A stretch of DNA of 64,000 bases from Pogonophryne albipinna. Lineage: Eukaryota; Chordata; Actinopteri; Perciformes; Artedidraconidae. Positions within the stretch are counted from its first letter, which is position 1; each line of letters begins with the position of its first letter. Shown here in pieces: positions 45,001 to 55,504 of this stretch. The translations under genes were made by a program, and so were the position numbers. The DNA lies in assembly GCA_028583405.1 (NCBI GenBank), contig CM053247.1, positions 5,538,058 through 5,602,057 of the forward strand, written 5' to 3'. The notes beneath the pieces are model-generated. The model was not told the origin of the DNA and did not search any database. It worked only from the letters and a program-made list of their open reading frames with translations.

Positions 45001-46046
45001 TGTCTCTACTTTAAAGAGTCCTCTCCTGCTGATGTTCAGGTATATATCAGTATGTCGTGTCTCTACTTTAAAGAGTCCTCTCCTGCTGATGTTCAGGTGT
45101 TTATCAGTATGTAGTGTCTCTACTTTAAAGAGTCCTCTCCTGCTGATGTTCAGGTGTATATCAGTATGTAGTGTCTCTACTTTAAAGAGTCCTCTCCTGC
45201 TGATGTTCAAGTGTATATCAGTATGTAGTGTCTCTACTTTAAAGAGTCCTCTCCTGCTGATGTTCAGGTGTATATCAGTATGTAGTGTCTCTACTTTAAA
45301 GAGTCCTCTCCTGCTGATGTTCAGGTGTATAATGTATCAGTATGTAGTGTCTCTCCTTTAAAGAGTCCTCTCCTGCTGATGTTCAGGTGTATATCAGTAT
45401 GTAGTGTCTCTACTTTAAAGAGTCCTCTCCTGCTGATGTTCAGGTGTATATCAGTATGTAGTGTCTCTACTTTAAAGAGTCCTCTCCTGCTGATGTTCAG
45501 GTGTATATCAGTATGTAGTGTCTCTACTTTAAAGAGTCCTCTCCTGCTGATGTTCAAGTGTATATCAGTATGTAGTGTCTCTACTTTAAAGAGTCCTCTC
45601 CTGCTGATGTTCAGGTGTATATCAGTATGTAGTGTCTCTACTTTAAAGAGTCCTCTCCTGCTGATGTTCAGGTGTATAATGTATCAGTATGTAGTGTCTC
45701 TCCTTTAAAGAATCCTCTCCTGCTGATGTTCAGGTGTATATCAGTATGTAGTGTCTCTACTTTAAAGAGTCCTCTCCTGCTGATGTTCAGGTGTATATCA
45801 GTATGTAGTGTCTCTACTTTAAAGAGTCCTCTCCTGCTGATGTTCAGGTGTATATCAGTATGTAGTGTCTCTACTTTAAAGAGTCCTCTCCTGCTGATGT
45901 TCAGGTGTATATCAGTATGTAGTGTCTCTACTTTAAAGAGTCCTCTCCTGCTGATGTTCAGGTGTATATCAGTATGTAGTGTCTCTACTTTAAAGAGTCC
46001 TCTCCTGCTGATGTTCAGGTGTATATCAGTATGTAGTGTCTCTACT
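42066..46046. repeat. 57-bp satellite array, copy 1 (about 69-70 units)
   Basis: Unit actttaaagagtcctctcct + gctgatgttcaggtgtatat + cagtatgtagtgtctct. Since 57 = 3 x 19 and the unit lacks stops in several frames, both strands show open frames hundreds of codons long with a 19-residue repeat; these are by-products. Variant units form higher-order repeats: an 8-unit block (456 bp) repeated at 44411 and 44867, and a 6-unit block (347 bp, with a 5-bp insertion gtgtataatgta) repeated at 45331 and 45678. The first 2.5 kb are more uniform, with scattered tagtttc variants. Confidence 0.95.
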
Positions 46047-46376
46047 GGGACATGTCTCCATGCTTTAATGTTCAAAAAGCTCTTTATTGTTCTCATACTG
46101 CCTGTGCTGCAGCACCTCTTTTCACCCTCTGTCTGAAACCAGAGCCTAGTCTGCTCTGATTGGTTAGCTGGCCGGCTCTGTTGTGATTGATCCACTGCTT
46201 ACATATATCACAATGTGTTGGAGCGCTGGCCAATAGAAGCGTGAGGCTTACATAGTGATGTCATTATGTTACAGAATAAACAAAGGAGTCCAATGGAGGT
46301 GTTTCAGGCAGGTGGAAATTTGGGATTTTAGCCTTTACAATGAAGGGAAAACCCTAAAAAGCATAAAAGAGCCTCT
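46047..46376 (+). mobile_element. TTAA-type MITE body attached to the satellite (arm A)
   Basis: Continues the last satellite unit as tctactgggacatgtctcc and ends ...aaaagagcctct|ttaa (46377-46380). It is the inverted homologue of 47885-48323. The left end of this MITE is replaced by the 57-bp array, whose unit contains TTTAAAGAG, the same start as the MITE end. Confidence 0.7.
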
Positions 46377-46380
46377 TTAA

Positions 46381-47880
46381 TATCCATATATTGATTTAGA
46401 TACATTTGTTGTGTGCAACCACTGCTAAATAAAATAAAGTCCAATCGAATTCATAATTGTTCTAGTGCAGATCACACTGAGATAACTTTCAGGTTAAGGT
46501 GAGAGGAGGAGCTTTAGTCAGACTAAAGAGTGTAAGACAGATCTCAGAACAGGAGAGCCTCTCCAAACATGATTCAGAAGTTTCTAAAGACATATTAATA
46601 CCATAGACTGTATATATTAATACTTTTTCACAACAGCTGGGAAAGCATCCACTTGATTGATATACATAGCTGATAAAAATCAATGTTAAGTACTGATATC
46701 TCTACCACGGTCATTCAACTATAGTACGAGCCTCCTCACAGCAATAGCCAATGAAAAGGAGAGTTGTTCCTTCCCTAATATATACATAGCTGCTGTATAT
46801 ATTTCAATGGGGATGGCATTATATTTGGCAGGATAAAGAGTGTGTTCTTGCAGTACACAAAGCTCTACCTTCACAGTGGTCAGACCCAATGAAGGGCCTC
46901 TCAGCATGTATCCAAATACAGACTGTCATCGGCCCTGCCCAGTTCCTAGGGGGACGATGACTGGTGCCCCGACGGAGCAGAGGACCTCTGGGCGAACAGC
47001 CGCCCTTTGTTCCTGTGGAGCAGAGCCGGCTCTACCTGCAGGATTAAGAGCCCGTGATGTGGGGGGGTTGGGGCGGCGGTAACTCAATCCGCCCTATCTC
47101 ACTGTGAATGTATGCTCAAAGGTAAGAAGTGTTTATTTGAGATAAGGTGTGTCTCAGAAAGGATAAGAAAGCTAAATGTTTCATTGGCTGTATGACTTAA
47201 TGACACTGACCGGTGCAAAGATTAAATCAATGCGATACATTCCCACGACGTCCCCTGACACAATAAATTCCACTTTCTTCATTCAACTTTTCTCTCACAC
47301 CGCCTCAGGCTGCCATCACTTTTCCACCCTCACTCTCAGCTGCCCACTCCCCTCAATGCGAATATCTGCCTGAGCACACAACCTAAGCAAACAACTTTTC
47401 AGTTTTAAAAAGCACATTAAGGTGTATCGTTTACATCTGCCTCTCTCTTCGTCATTCACTTAATTTTCAATGAATATCAGACAGCTTCAGAAACCCTGAC
47501 ATTGAGTAAACACTCTCTAAATACGCAGTGGCCTCCTTTTCTTTCACTCTTTGCGAGCTAGTCACTTGTTGCTAAATCGTCCTCACAGATATGACCCTCA
47601 TGTGCATGAAAAGCCAGCTTTAGAACTGATGGCCAGTGAAAAGCTGTAGCACAGTTCTCTCAGCATAATGGCTGCCTTGTCTGAGCGGCAGACACCGGTT
47701 CCAACCAACACCTCACTACATGAGCTAATGCCTGGAATAACACAGAGCACTTTTCTCACACACTCCTCCCTCGCTGCCGAGCAGTAAGACACTCTTAGGA
47801 CACAAATGGCAAGCTTTACTGGAAAACACTGATCGCTTTAATGAAGAGTTAAGATAAACTGACTTGATACAGTTCTTTAT
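46381..47880. other. Spacer between inverted MITE copies, no gene recognised
   Basis: 1.5 kb of mixed composition; short open frames on both strands without motifs. Repeated almost exactly at 59781-61280. Confidence 0.45.
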
Positions 47881-47884
47881 TTAA

Positions 47885-48323
47885 AGAGGCATTATTATGT
47901 TTTGGGGCTTTTCACTTTCCTGAAATGTTATATAAGTTTTTGTGCTCGTAAATTGTGTGCAAAGGTTTGAATCTCTCCAGAGAGTTTCTCTCACTTACTC
48001 CCGCCCACCCTCCCCTGCCTGGAACACCTCCATTGGACTCCTTTGTTTACTTCTGTAACATAGTGACATCACTACGTATCCCTCGCGCTTCTATTGACTA
48101 TCTGTCCGGAACATTGTACCTGATAGGTTAAGGGCCGGGACATATGTAAGTAGTGGACCAATCACAACAGAGCCGGCCAGCTAACCAATCAGAGCACACT
48201 GGGCTCTGGTTTCAGACAGAGGGTGAAAAGAGGTGCTGCAGCACAGGCAGTATGAGAACAACAAAGAGCTTTTTGAACATTAAAGCATGGAGACATGTCC
48301 CAGTAGAAACACTATATATACCT
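47885..48323 (-). mobile_element. TTAA-type MITE (arm B, 439 bp)
   Basis: Flanked by TTAA at 47881-47884 and 48324-48327. In reverse complement it reads ...ttctactgggacatgtctcc ... and follows arm A for about 250 bp with roughly 85-90% identity. It lacks the extra agtcctctcctgctgatg segment that the satellite unit has. Confidence 0.7.
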
Positions 48324-48460
48324 TTAAACGGCAGTCAACATTTTGTCTCACAGCAAGATAACTTTACAGCTTGACATGAAGTCTGCCTCAGTATTCATGG
48401 TCCACAGAGCATGTGTTTATGTGTACATTTGTGAGAAAATCCTGAGCACAACCACGGCAG

Positions 48461-48511
48461 AATATTACTGCCAAAAGTCACGTGACTCACGTGACTTTTG
48501 GCAGTAATATT
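48461..48511. repeat. Perfect palindrome with two CACGTG boxes
   Basis: 25-bp arms (aatattactgccaaaagtca + cgtga) around a single C at 48486; imperfect pairing continues outward to cacgg/ccgtg. It could extrude as a cruciform. Repeated at 61860-61910. Confidence 0.92.
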
Positions 48512-49252
48512 CCGTGACCTGAGAAGAAAAGTTTTGTACTTGTAAAAAAAAGTGTTGTACTTGTTAAACCTATGCTGAATTTGTCTCTGAAACATGATTT
48601 ATTAGAAAAATGTAATGTGTTTGTTTGATAGATAAGTTTTTTATTTGCAAAACTAAATGCATTAGTTTGTAGATGGTATTTTGTATTTGCAAACCACACT
48701 GTGTTTGTTAGTGAATCATAAGGCATTTGTAAAACTTGTTTAGTTTGTTTGTGGAGTTATGGCAAGAAATTAGCTCCATATGGCACAACAAGCTACCAAG
48801 GGAGGTATCAATAGAAGAAAACAAACTTCACAGTCTGTTTTCATCACAAGGCTCTGCCTCAAACCAGAGCCAGAGCAAATTGCATATCATGTAAAAGCAG
48901 CTTTTTCATGCATCCTGGGTGGGGCTCGGGACATGGAATTTGAGTGGACTTTATTGAAAGCAAGCCTCCAGGAAGTGAGTCGGCTGTTGAAGTGTAGCCC
49001 TGGCTAAAATTTGTTTAAACAATAGGATACGAATAAGCTAATGTTTTCTGAAAGTTAAAAGACATAAATATGATTTAAAAAGATGTATAAAATGTATTTA
49101 ATGCATAACTGAGTTCAAAAGGTTAAAAAGGTTAGAGTTCATGAGCATAGTTTGTTTACTGTGTATATGAGTCAGCACGTGTAGTTCACTGCCTAACATG
49201 AGGTATAACTGTCAATCTTTGTTTTTCTGTATTTTAATTGGAATGTACTAAA

Positions 49253-49890
49253 AGGTCCGCCAATAGAGTGCCGCAGTGACGCGTCCTAAAACCCGGAAGT
49301 AAACTCCTTCCGGTTCCTTCGACAAAAAACAATGCAATTTCTCCATAGGATGTTGGAAAATAGCTTGAAATAAGGTCTGTGGTTGACACAAATTGAAGTG
49401 ACAGATCACGTTTTGTTCAGCCGGATAATATCCACATGTCTCCCCTACTTTTTTAATTTCTAATCATAAATCTATCGATCATAAATCTATCGATAAGATT
49501 TATGATTCGAAAATTATAATTATATAATAAGCGGGGCTTAGACATGCGCATCAACGCCTTGGCGTTGAGAGGAGAGCAGACATGAGTGTTACGGTACGTC
49601 CACATGGTGCCGTCGCGTGCTTCAACAGAGACGCTTCCCATTCACTTTGAATGGGGTGACGTCACGCTTTGCCGGACTGCATTGTGGTTCCGTCGCGTCG
49701 CTTTTCCTCCGTTGCTCGCTTCGAAAGTTGAGAAAAGTTCAACTTTTCAAGCGTCAAGCGCCAGCCAATCAGATCATATGCCAGTACAAGCGCTAGCCAA
49801 TCAAACCGCGTGCTTGTGTCTCCGGTGCGGGAGATTAATGTGATTGGTTGTTGGTCGCACGCCAGACATGCCCACCGGCAAGCTTCAACG
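49253..49890. repeat. Mixed fish repeats upstream of the gypsy fragment
   Basis: Contains acccggaagtaaactccttc (a repeat related in style to 26030-26100), a local palindrome aatcataaatctatcgat... at 49460-49510, and a GC-rich block gtacgtccacatggtgccgt ... with paired agttgagaaaagttcaactt at 49727-49756. Element classes not assigned. Confidence 0.45.
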
Positions 49891-49894
49891 CGAC

Positions 49895-50206
49895 GTCGTG
49901 TTGAAGCTATATGGATATGGACACATCATATACACAACATATACACAACTACGGTGTAGTTATGCAATGAATGAAAAACTTGGGTTGCAGGTTCCTCAAC
50001 AGTGCATTACAAGACATCTATCAATATGTGTGTATACCTCCACCATTAAACTGTCACATTCTGCACATTTCTTATACTATCTACATACATCTTATAAGAG
50101 TATAATTAATATGTGTAATATCAGTTAAAATAAGTGCTTAACCATAGTTAACATCGCAGGAAAGCAATATATTAGACGTTAAGTACTTTGTCAGGCTTAA
50201 TATTTA
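49895..50206. repeat. Repeat shared with the THAP element centre
   Basis: Reverse complement of about 23635-23835 (for example acatcgcaggaaagcaatat matches atgttaactatg-side sequence with few changes). It abuts the gypsy gag at 50207, replacing the gypsy 5' LTR and leader. Confidence 0.75.
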
Positions 50207-50506
50207 GTGAGTGAGCTGGCGCGGGATCAATTAATCAGGGCCCTCCTCCCTGCTGACTTGAGGGTTGAGGTACAGCTGCAGCATCCACAGTCCTTGCAGG
50301 CGGCCTTGGAGATGGCTGTGGAGAGAGAGAATGCGTGGAGTGTAGCTGCTAGGAACAGCGAAGGGGCGGGTCCACCGGCTGTGAGGAGCTGTAGAGAGGA
50401 GGAGAAGCCTGCATGGGTTGCTGAAATGACTGAACTGATAAGGGCTGTGTCTCTGCAGCCAATACGCAGGCCAAGTACCAGGGTCTGCTGGGGGTGTGGT
50501 CAGCCA
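50207..50506 (+). pseudogene. gypsy gag fragment (C-terminal part)
   Basis: Reads ELARDQLIRALLPADLRVEV, then QSLQAALEMAVERENAWSVA and a Glu/Arg-rich linker up to CWGCGQP, where the hAT element enters. The zinc knuckle continues after the insertion at 51958 as GQPGHLARDCPKAHQ. Confidence 0.8.
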
Positions 50507-51949
50507 CAGGGGCGCCGTAAGGGGTTGAAAAGTTAGGACGATTCTAAGGGCCCGTGACTGACAGGGGCCCCAAACATTTTTAGAACATCAAGAAAAATGT
50601 TTTAAGTAACCTTTCATCAATCATCAATAATTAACATTAATATAACGTTATATTGATAATGTACTCACTAAACTTACGATTCATTTACTTATTTTCTTCC
50701 AAAAGTTAATTATCCAAAGCATCAAACACCCCCTCTATTTACATGTAATGGTTTGGTCCTGCCTCCAAACGCTGTGCGGCACCGGCCCTTTCTAGCAGAG
50801 AGTGAGAGCATGTGAGGAGGGATGCTAGTACTTACGTGTCTCAACGACTAACAAAGTCAGACTTTCAAGAAAGAAAATAAAGGAGAGAAAGAGAGAGGGA
50901 CTAAAGGGCGACAGTATGTCATCCAGTTTTTCAAAAGAAAAGGTGGGTGTGGTCCATGAGTGGTGGAAATTAGTCTGTTAGCTAAGCGTAGTCCATTGTA
51001 ATTAATAATTGTAATGTTTGTAATATCTTTACAGAAAATTCAGAGGTTTTTCATTTCATTCCTCTTTTAGCTGACATTTAGTAAATGCAGGTACATTTTT
51101 AGCAGCTATTCATACTAAATCAGTTGTCCCTCCCCCTGGTGCCAGGACCAACATATCCATCTATAGGCTCCGCAGCCCTGTCCCCCCCATAAGGCTTTGC
51201 AGTCTTGCCATGCTGTCCATTGAAAGCCAGTTGGCTAGAAAGCTGGACTTCAAGGACTTGATCAGTGACTTTGCCTGTAAGAAGGCTAGGCGCTGGGCTC
51301 TTGGTGAGTAAGGCTGAGCAAGGGCTCGTAATAGCTGGATCACTACACACAAGATGCATGATGAGAAAAAGACTGAGAACAGGCTCTGATTTAGCACCAC
51401 CATCAGGCCTTTTCACTTCCATTTCCGTTTTGTTGTCCGTTTACACTTTAATACTCGCTTATTTTGTAGTTGGTATGTATATTTAATTAAAAAATCTACT
51501 GCTTATGTTATTTTTTTTGTTATAGCATTGGTATTAATGTTCACTTTATTTTTATTTAAGAGGTCATGTATATTTAAGTTATATTTATTTAGATTTTTGA
51601 ATGTTCCATTCAAAATTTTTATTAAAAAGGCACGTACACCATAAAAGATGACTATTGAGGTCTATTGTCAGGAATGTTAGTGTTATATCAAATAGTGAAT
51701 TCTACTGCAGTAGAATGTTGCACGTCTGCACAGTGTTATATGTTCACAGCTCAGTGTCAGTAAATATTGTGCAGTTAGTATTGGACTAAGATGCAAGCCT
51801 GTACAGGTAGTTATTTAAAGCATAAATGAGTGGGTTGGGTTCTGGAGGTGTGGTTACAGCATTGTGCTTGGTTGGCGTGGCCTGGGCCTGGTGGTGGGGC
51901 CCAATGTGATATCTTTTCATGGGGCCCAAAATCCCTGGCGGCGTCCCTG
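50507..51949. mobile_element. hAT-type element inside gypsy gag (1443 bp)
   Basis: Ends CAGGGGCGCCGTAAGG and ...CCCTGGCGGCGTCCCTG are imperfect inverted repeats, flanked by a perfect 8-bp duplication gtcagcca (50499-50506 and 51950-51957). Inside, fragments such as MSSSFSKEK (50915-50945) may be transposase remnants, but no catalytic motif was recognised. Its first part is also present in the second duplicate (from 63906), so it inserted before the duplication. Confidence 0.85.
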
Positions 51950-51957
51950 GTCAGCCA

Positions 51958-52180
51958 GGACATTTGGCCAGAGACTGCCCCAAGGCACACCAGGCCCAGG
52001 GAAAGGATATAAAGGGGAAGATGCGGAGCCAGGCCCAAAAAAAAAAAACCTTATTGCCACCACCAACACACACATCCGAGGAAGGAGCCCGACAGCACAG
52101 CCGGGGAAGCCAGACTCTACTCCCTCCTGAAGAAGATGACAGCACATGCTTGGAGCCTGTCGTCGCGGTGGGCCGTGCTG
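51958..52180 (+). pseudogene. gypsy gag zinc knuckle and end
   Basis: QPGHLARDCPKAHQ completes the CCHC knuckle begun before the hAT. A basic, Gln/Lys-rich end follows with an A-run at 52038-52047 that shifts frames. Confidence 0.7.
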
Positions 52181-52229
52181 GTGGTGGGGATTATTATTAT
52201 TATATTAATATTATGTCCCTGTCATTATT

Positions 52230-52660
52230 ATTATTATGTCCCTGTCACTGTGGAAGGGGTTCCCTGCACTGCACTGTTGGACACAGGCTCGACAGTAACC
52301 TTGGTGAGAGCAGATGTGTTGCCCAGTGGGACTCAATTTGAACCGACAGTGGTCCGTATACGCACAGTTACGTGAGAGCTGGCACCTATGAAAGGAAAAG
52401 ACATGCTGATTGTGTCGGTGGGGGAAGTTAAAGTGCAGCATCCGGTGTGGATAGCAGAAGTGCAGGACCCGTGTATTCTGGGTTTGGACTTTTTGAGGGC
52501 GACTGGTTGCCACCTGGATCTTCAAGCAGGCACAGTGAGCTTCCATGGGGGGCCTGTGATCACTATGACCCGTATCCACACCCCTGCTGAACCTTCTGGG
52601 AGACCCCCTACGCACCCAGTGGGTACCCTAGAAACTGTAAACAATCCTCCCTCCTAGCCT
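52230..52660 (+). pseudogene. gypsy aspartic protease
   Basis: Reads VPCTALLDTGSTVTLVRADV with the DTGS active site, then after a stop (tga at 52374) VSVGEVKVQHPVWIAEVQDP and ILGLDFLRATGCHLDL, the ILG...D motif of retropepsins. A run of (att)n at 52185-52230 precedes it. Confidence 0.8.
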
Positions 52661-52743
52661 CTATCCCTGTTGACTCCGCACCTGTCACCCCCGACCTGTG
52701 CCACCCCGTCCCAGCCCCCCCCCCCCAGTTACCCCAGACTGGG

Positions 52744-53510
52744 GTGGAAGAGGCTCAGTCTGCAGTATTGGAGGTGTGGAGGAAGAACTGTGGCGGCCTT
52801 AATCCCGAGGAGCAGGAGCAATTGTGGCAGCTGCTAGAGTTCCAGGGCAGTTTCGCCATGAGCAAGGAGGAGGTGGGGCGAACTCATCTGTTAGAACACG
52901 AGATTGATACAGGGGACTCGCGTCCCGTCAAGTGCCGTCCTCGCCGGCTTCCCCTGGCCCGTCAGCAGGCTTGCAACGAGGCAGTGCAGAGCATGCTGCA
53001 GGCAGACATCATCGAGCCCTCCGGCCCACGGGCAGCACCTGTAGTCATGATCCCAAAGAAGACAGGTGGCTGGCGGCTGTGCTCAGACTACAGGCCGGTG
53101 AACGGGGTGACCAAGAAGGATTCATACCCCCTCACCCGCCTTGATGAGTCCCTGGACCCGGTCTCCTGGTCGTCTTGATGCTCTTCCTTGGACCTCCGCA
53201 GTGGGTATTACCAGGTCCCTCTTGCCCCAGAGGCCAGACCAAAAACTGCTTTCTGCACCGGGCGGGGGCTGTGGCAGTTCAAGGTCCTCAGTTTTGGGCT
53301 TTGTAATGCCCCTGCCACCTTTGTGCGGTTGATGGACAGGGTGCTGTCTGGTATTCCCCGTCAGCAGGGCTTGGTTTACCTGGACATGGCAGCTCGTTTG
53401 AGGCGGCCCTGGGATCTCTACGAGTGGTACTGGAAAGGATCAGAGCCGCTGGCTTCAAGCTACACACAGAGAAGTGCCATTTCATGCAGAGAGAGGTCAC
53501 TTTCCTAGGC
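52744..53510 (+). pseudogene. gypsy reverse transcriptase, active site lost
   Basis: Blocks in order: HEIDTGDSRPVKCRPRRLP, MLQADIIEPSGPRAAPVVMI, GGWRLCSDYRPVNGVTKKDS, then after a frameshift near 53165 LDLRSGYYQVPLAPEARPKT (with the first catalytic Asp), FGLCNAPATFVRLMDRVL, and QGLVYLD. At YLD (about 53385) the second Asp of the YxDD motif and the following residues are deleted, and the frame shifts. The thumb region resumes as VLERIRAAGFKLHTEKCHF in the 53424 frame. Catalysis is impossible. Confidence 0.85.
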
Positions 53511-53559
53511 CACAAAGTGGGGGGCAAAGGCATCGGCACCCTAAAAGAAAAAGTGCAGG

Positions 53560-54170
53560 CGGTCGCAGACTGGCCTAATCCTTTCAACCAGAAGCAGCTG
53601 AAGAGTTTCCTTGGCCTGGCCTCGTACTACAGGAAGTTTGTACGGGGTTTTGCTTGCACTGCTGCACCCCTGTTCCAGCTGCTACAGAAGGACAGGGATT
53701 TTGTTTGGACTGAGCAATGTCAAGCAGCGTTTGAAAGCCTTCGGCGTGCCTTGAGTGAGGCCCCGGTTCTCGCCCCAGCCAACCCCATTCTGCCAATCAC
53801 CCTGGACACAGACTTGTGGCGTGGGTGTAGGAGGAGTGCTCTCGCAGACTACACCAGAGGTGGAGCGGGTGGTGGCGTACTTCAGCCGGGCGTTCAACAA
53901 AGCAGAGCGACGATACTGCGTCACTCGCAGGGTACTCTTGGCAGTGGTGCTGTCCATCAGGCACTTTAAATACTATCTGTGTGGCCAGGCGTTCACGGTG
54001 AGGACTGATCACTCTGCATTACAGTGGCTCATGATATTCAAGGAGCCAGAAGGGCAGGTCGCCAAGTGGTTAGAAGAGCTCCAAGCTTTCGACTTCATGG
54101 TGGAGCACCGAGATGGGGTGCGTCACACAAATGCAGACGCTCTCTCCCGCCGCCCGTGTGCCGCCGGCGG
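53560..54170 (+). pseudogene. gypsy connection and RNase H
   Basis: The stretch FLGLASYYRKFVRGFACTAA leads into RNase H, which changes frame near 53810; it then reads VVAYFSRAFNKAERRYCVTR, FTVRTDHSALQWLM and GVRHTNADALSRRPC, the usual end of Ty3/gypsy RNase H. Confidence 0.85.
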
Positions 54171-54429
54171 ATGCCACTACTATGAGAGGAGAGAGACTCG
54201 TGAAAAGGAGCCGCTGGAGGAGGACACCGTCTGTGCGGCAGCTCGGCAAGTGGAAGAGGTTATTTGCCGGGAGCTCCAGACAGTGGATGTGGCAGAGTGG
54301 AAGCAACAGCAAGAGCTGGACACAGACCTAATGTCTGTACTGCAGTGGGTCGAGTTGCAGCAGCGGCCACCGTGGGAGGAAGTGGCAGTGTTCTCCAAAG
54401 CAACCAAGGGGCTGTGGTCGCAGTTTGAG

Positions 54430-55475
54430 GCTCTCGAAGGGTCTGCAAGAGGCTGTACTCAAGGCCATGCATGGAATGCAGGCTCTGGGCATTTTGGCAT
54501 CACTAAGACTCTCCGCCGCCTTCGCCAGGGTTGCTACTGGGGGCAGTGCCGGAGGGATGTCGAAGACTACTGTCGCCGCTGTGACCTTGTATGGCTCGTA
54601 AGGGCCCCCCTGGTCGTTCCCATGCTCCGCTGCAACAGTTTCCCGTGGCCCGATGGAGAGAGTAGCTGTTGATGTGGTGGGCCGCTACCTTTGTCAAACA
54701 GGGTAAACGCTACGTCCTCACTGCCATAGACTATTTCACAAAATGGCCAGAGGCGTATGCCCTCCCTGATCAGGAAGCAGTGACAGTCGCAGATGCCCTG
54801 GTGGCAGGCATGTTCAGCCGGTTTGGAGTGCCGGAGTCCCTGCATAGTGTCCAGGGGAGGAACTTCGAGTCCCGGGTGTTCGCCTCCATGTGCTCACAAC
54901 TGGGCATGCACAAAACTCGCACCTCCCCCTTGCGACCGCAGAGCGACGGACTAGTCGAGAGATTCCATCGCACCATGGGCCAGCAGCTGGCCATCCTCAC
55001 GTCTCACTGTAGTTCCAGTAATCCAAAATTCGATTCACAGGTAGCAAATAAGTTTGACTCGGACAAGATACGTCTCAGGATAGTTTGTTTGACTCTTTAC
55101 GTAAACAAAAAGGTATCAAATACAAACACATATTTTCTCATGTCAAAAAACTATGTTGCTCTGTGCTTCTTTCTCCTTCTCACACACCACAATCACCAGC
55201 AGCTCCCGTCGGCTATAACGTTTCGTAATCACGAACAGCTGCGGTCTTCTATGCCGTCAATTTCACACGGCTGGTTCAAATAAATGATATAATAGCACTA
55301 ACAACAAAGGATTATAATATTCAAATATATCAAACTATACATTTTAACATATGACTCCTACAGGGACGATCATCTGCCCCTGGTGCTCATGGCATGTCGC
55401 TCTGCAGTCCAGGAGTCCTCAGCCTGTCCTCCTTTGCACCCCTGCCGTTTTGGCGTTTTGGTCAGCCGCCGGATT
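54430..55475 (+). pseudogene. gypsy integrase, interrupted
   Basis: The HHCC zinc domain is imperfect (GHFGITKTLRRLRQGCYWGQ ... YCRRCDL). After a stop at 54670 the core reads VLTAIDYFTKWPEAYALPDQ, FGVPESLHSVQGRNFES (the second Asp region reads SVQG instead of the usual SDQG) and PLRPQSDGLVERFHRTMGQQ with the catalytic Glu. An insert of about 350 bp (55010-55361) follows, then DDHLPLVLMACRSAVQES resumes before the L2 fragment. Confidence 0.8.
55010..55361. mobile_element. Insertion in gypsy integrase (about 350 bp)
   Basis: The integrase frame stops at ...ILTS and resumes at ...GDDHLPLVL, about 350 bp later. The insert starts near ctgtagttccag and ends near gactcctacag; short inverted tgtag/ctaca ends are the only sign of class. 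No target duplication could be fixed by eye. Confidence 0.6.
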
Positions 55476-55504
55476 ATTACTTATTACTTACTTATTGCCT
55501 CAAG

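Larger units (their letters stand above)
50207..55475 (+). mobile_element. Ty3/gypsy retrotransposon, defective and interrupted (copy 1)
   Basis: Order gag, protease, reverse transcriptase, RNase H, integrase in the sense strand, typical of Ty3/gypsy. The 5' LTR and most of gag are missing (cut at 50207), and no 3' LTR is found: integrase stops at about 55475, where an L2 fragment follows. A hAT element (50507-51949) sits in the gag zinc knuckle, and a second insert (about 55010-55361) sits in integrase. Several frameshifts and a loss at the RT active site make it non-functional. It is repeated from 63606 in the second duplicate. Confidence 0.9.

Noticed and set aside
42127..45361. Very long open frames on both strands (445, 385 and 338 codons)
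   Set aside because: Translations of the 57-bp satellite; the unit length is a multiple of three with no stop. No start context, domain or codon-level selection.
42066..46046. CRISPR-like array
   Set aside because: Units are directly adjacent with no variable spacers, and the genome is a vertebrate's.
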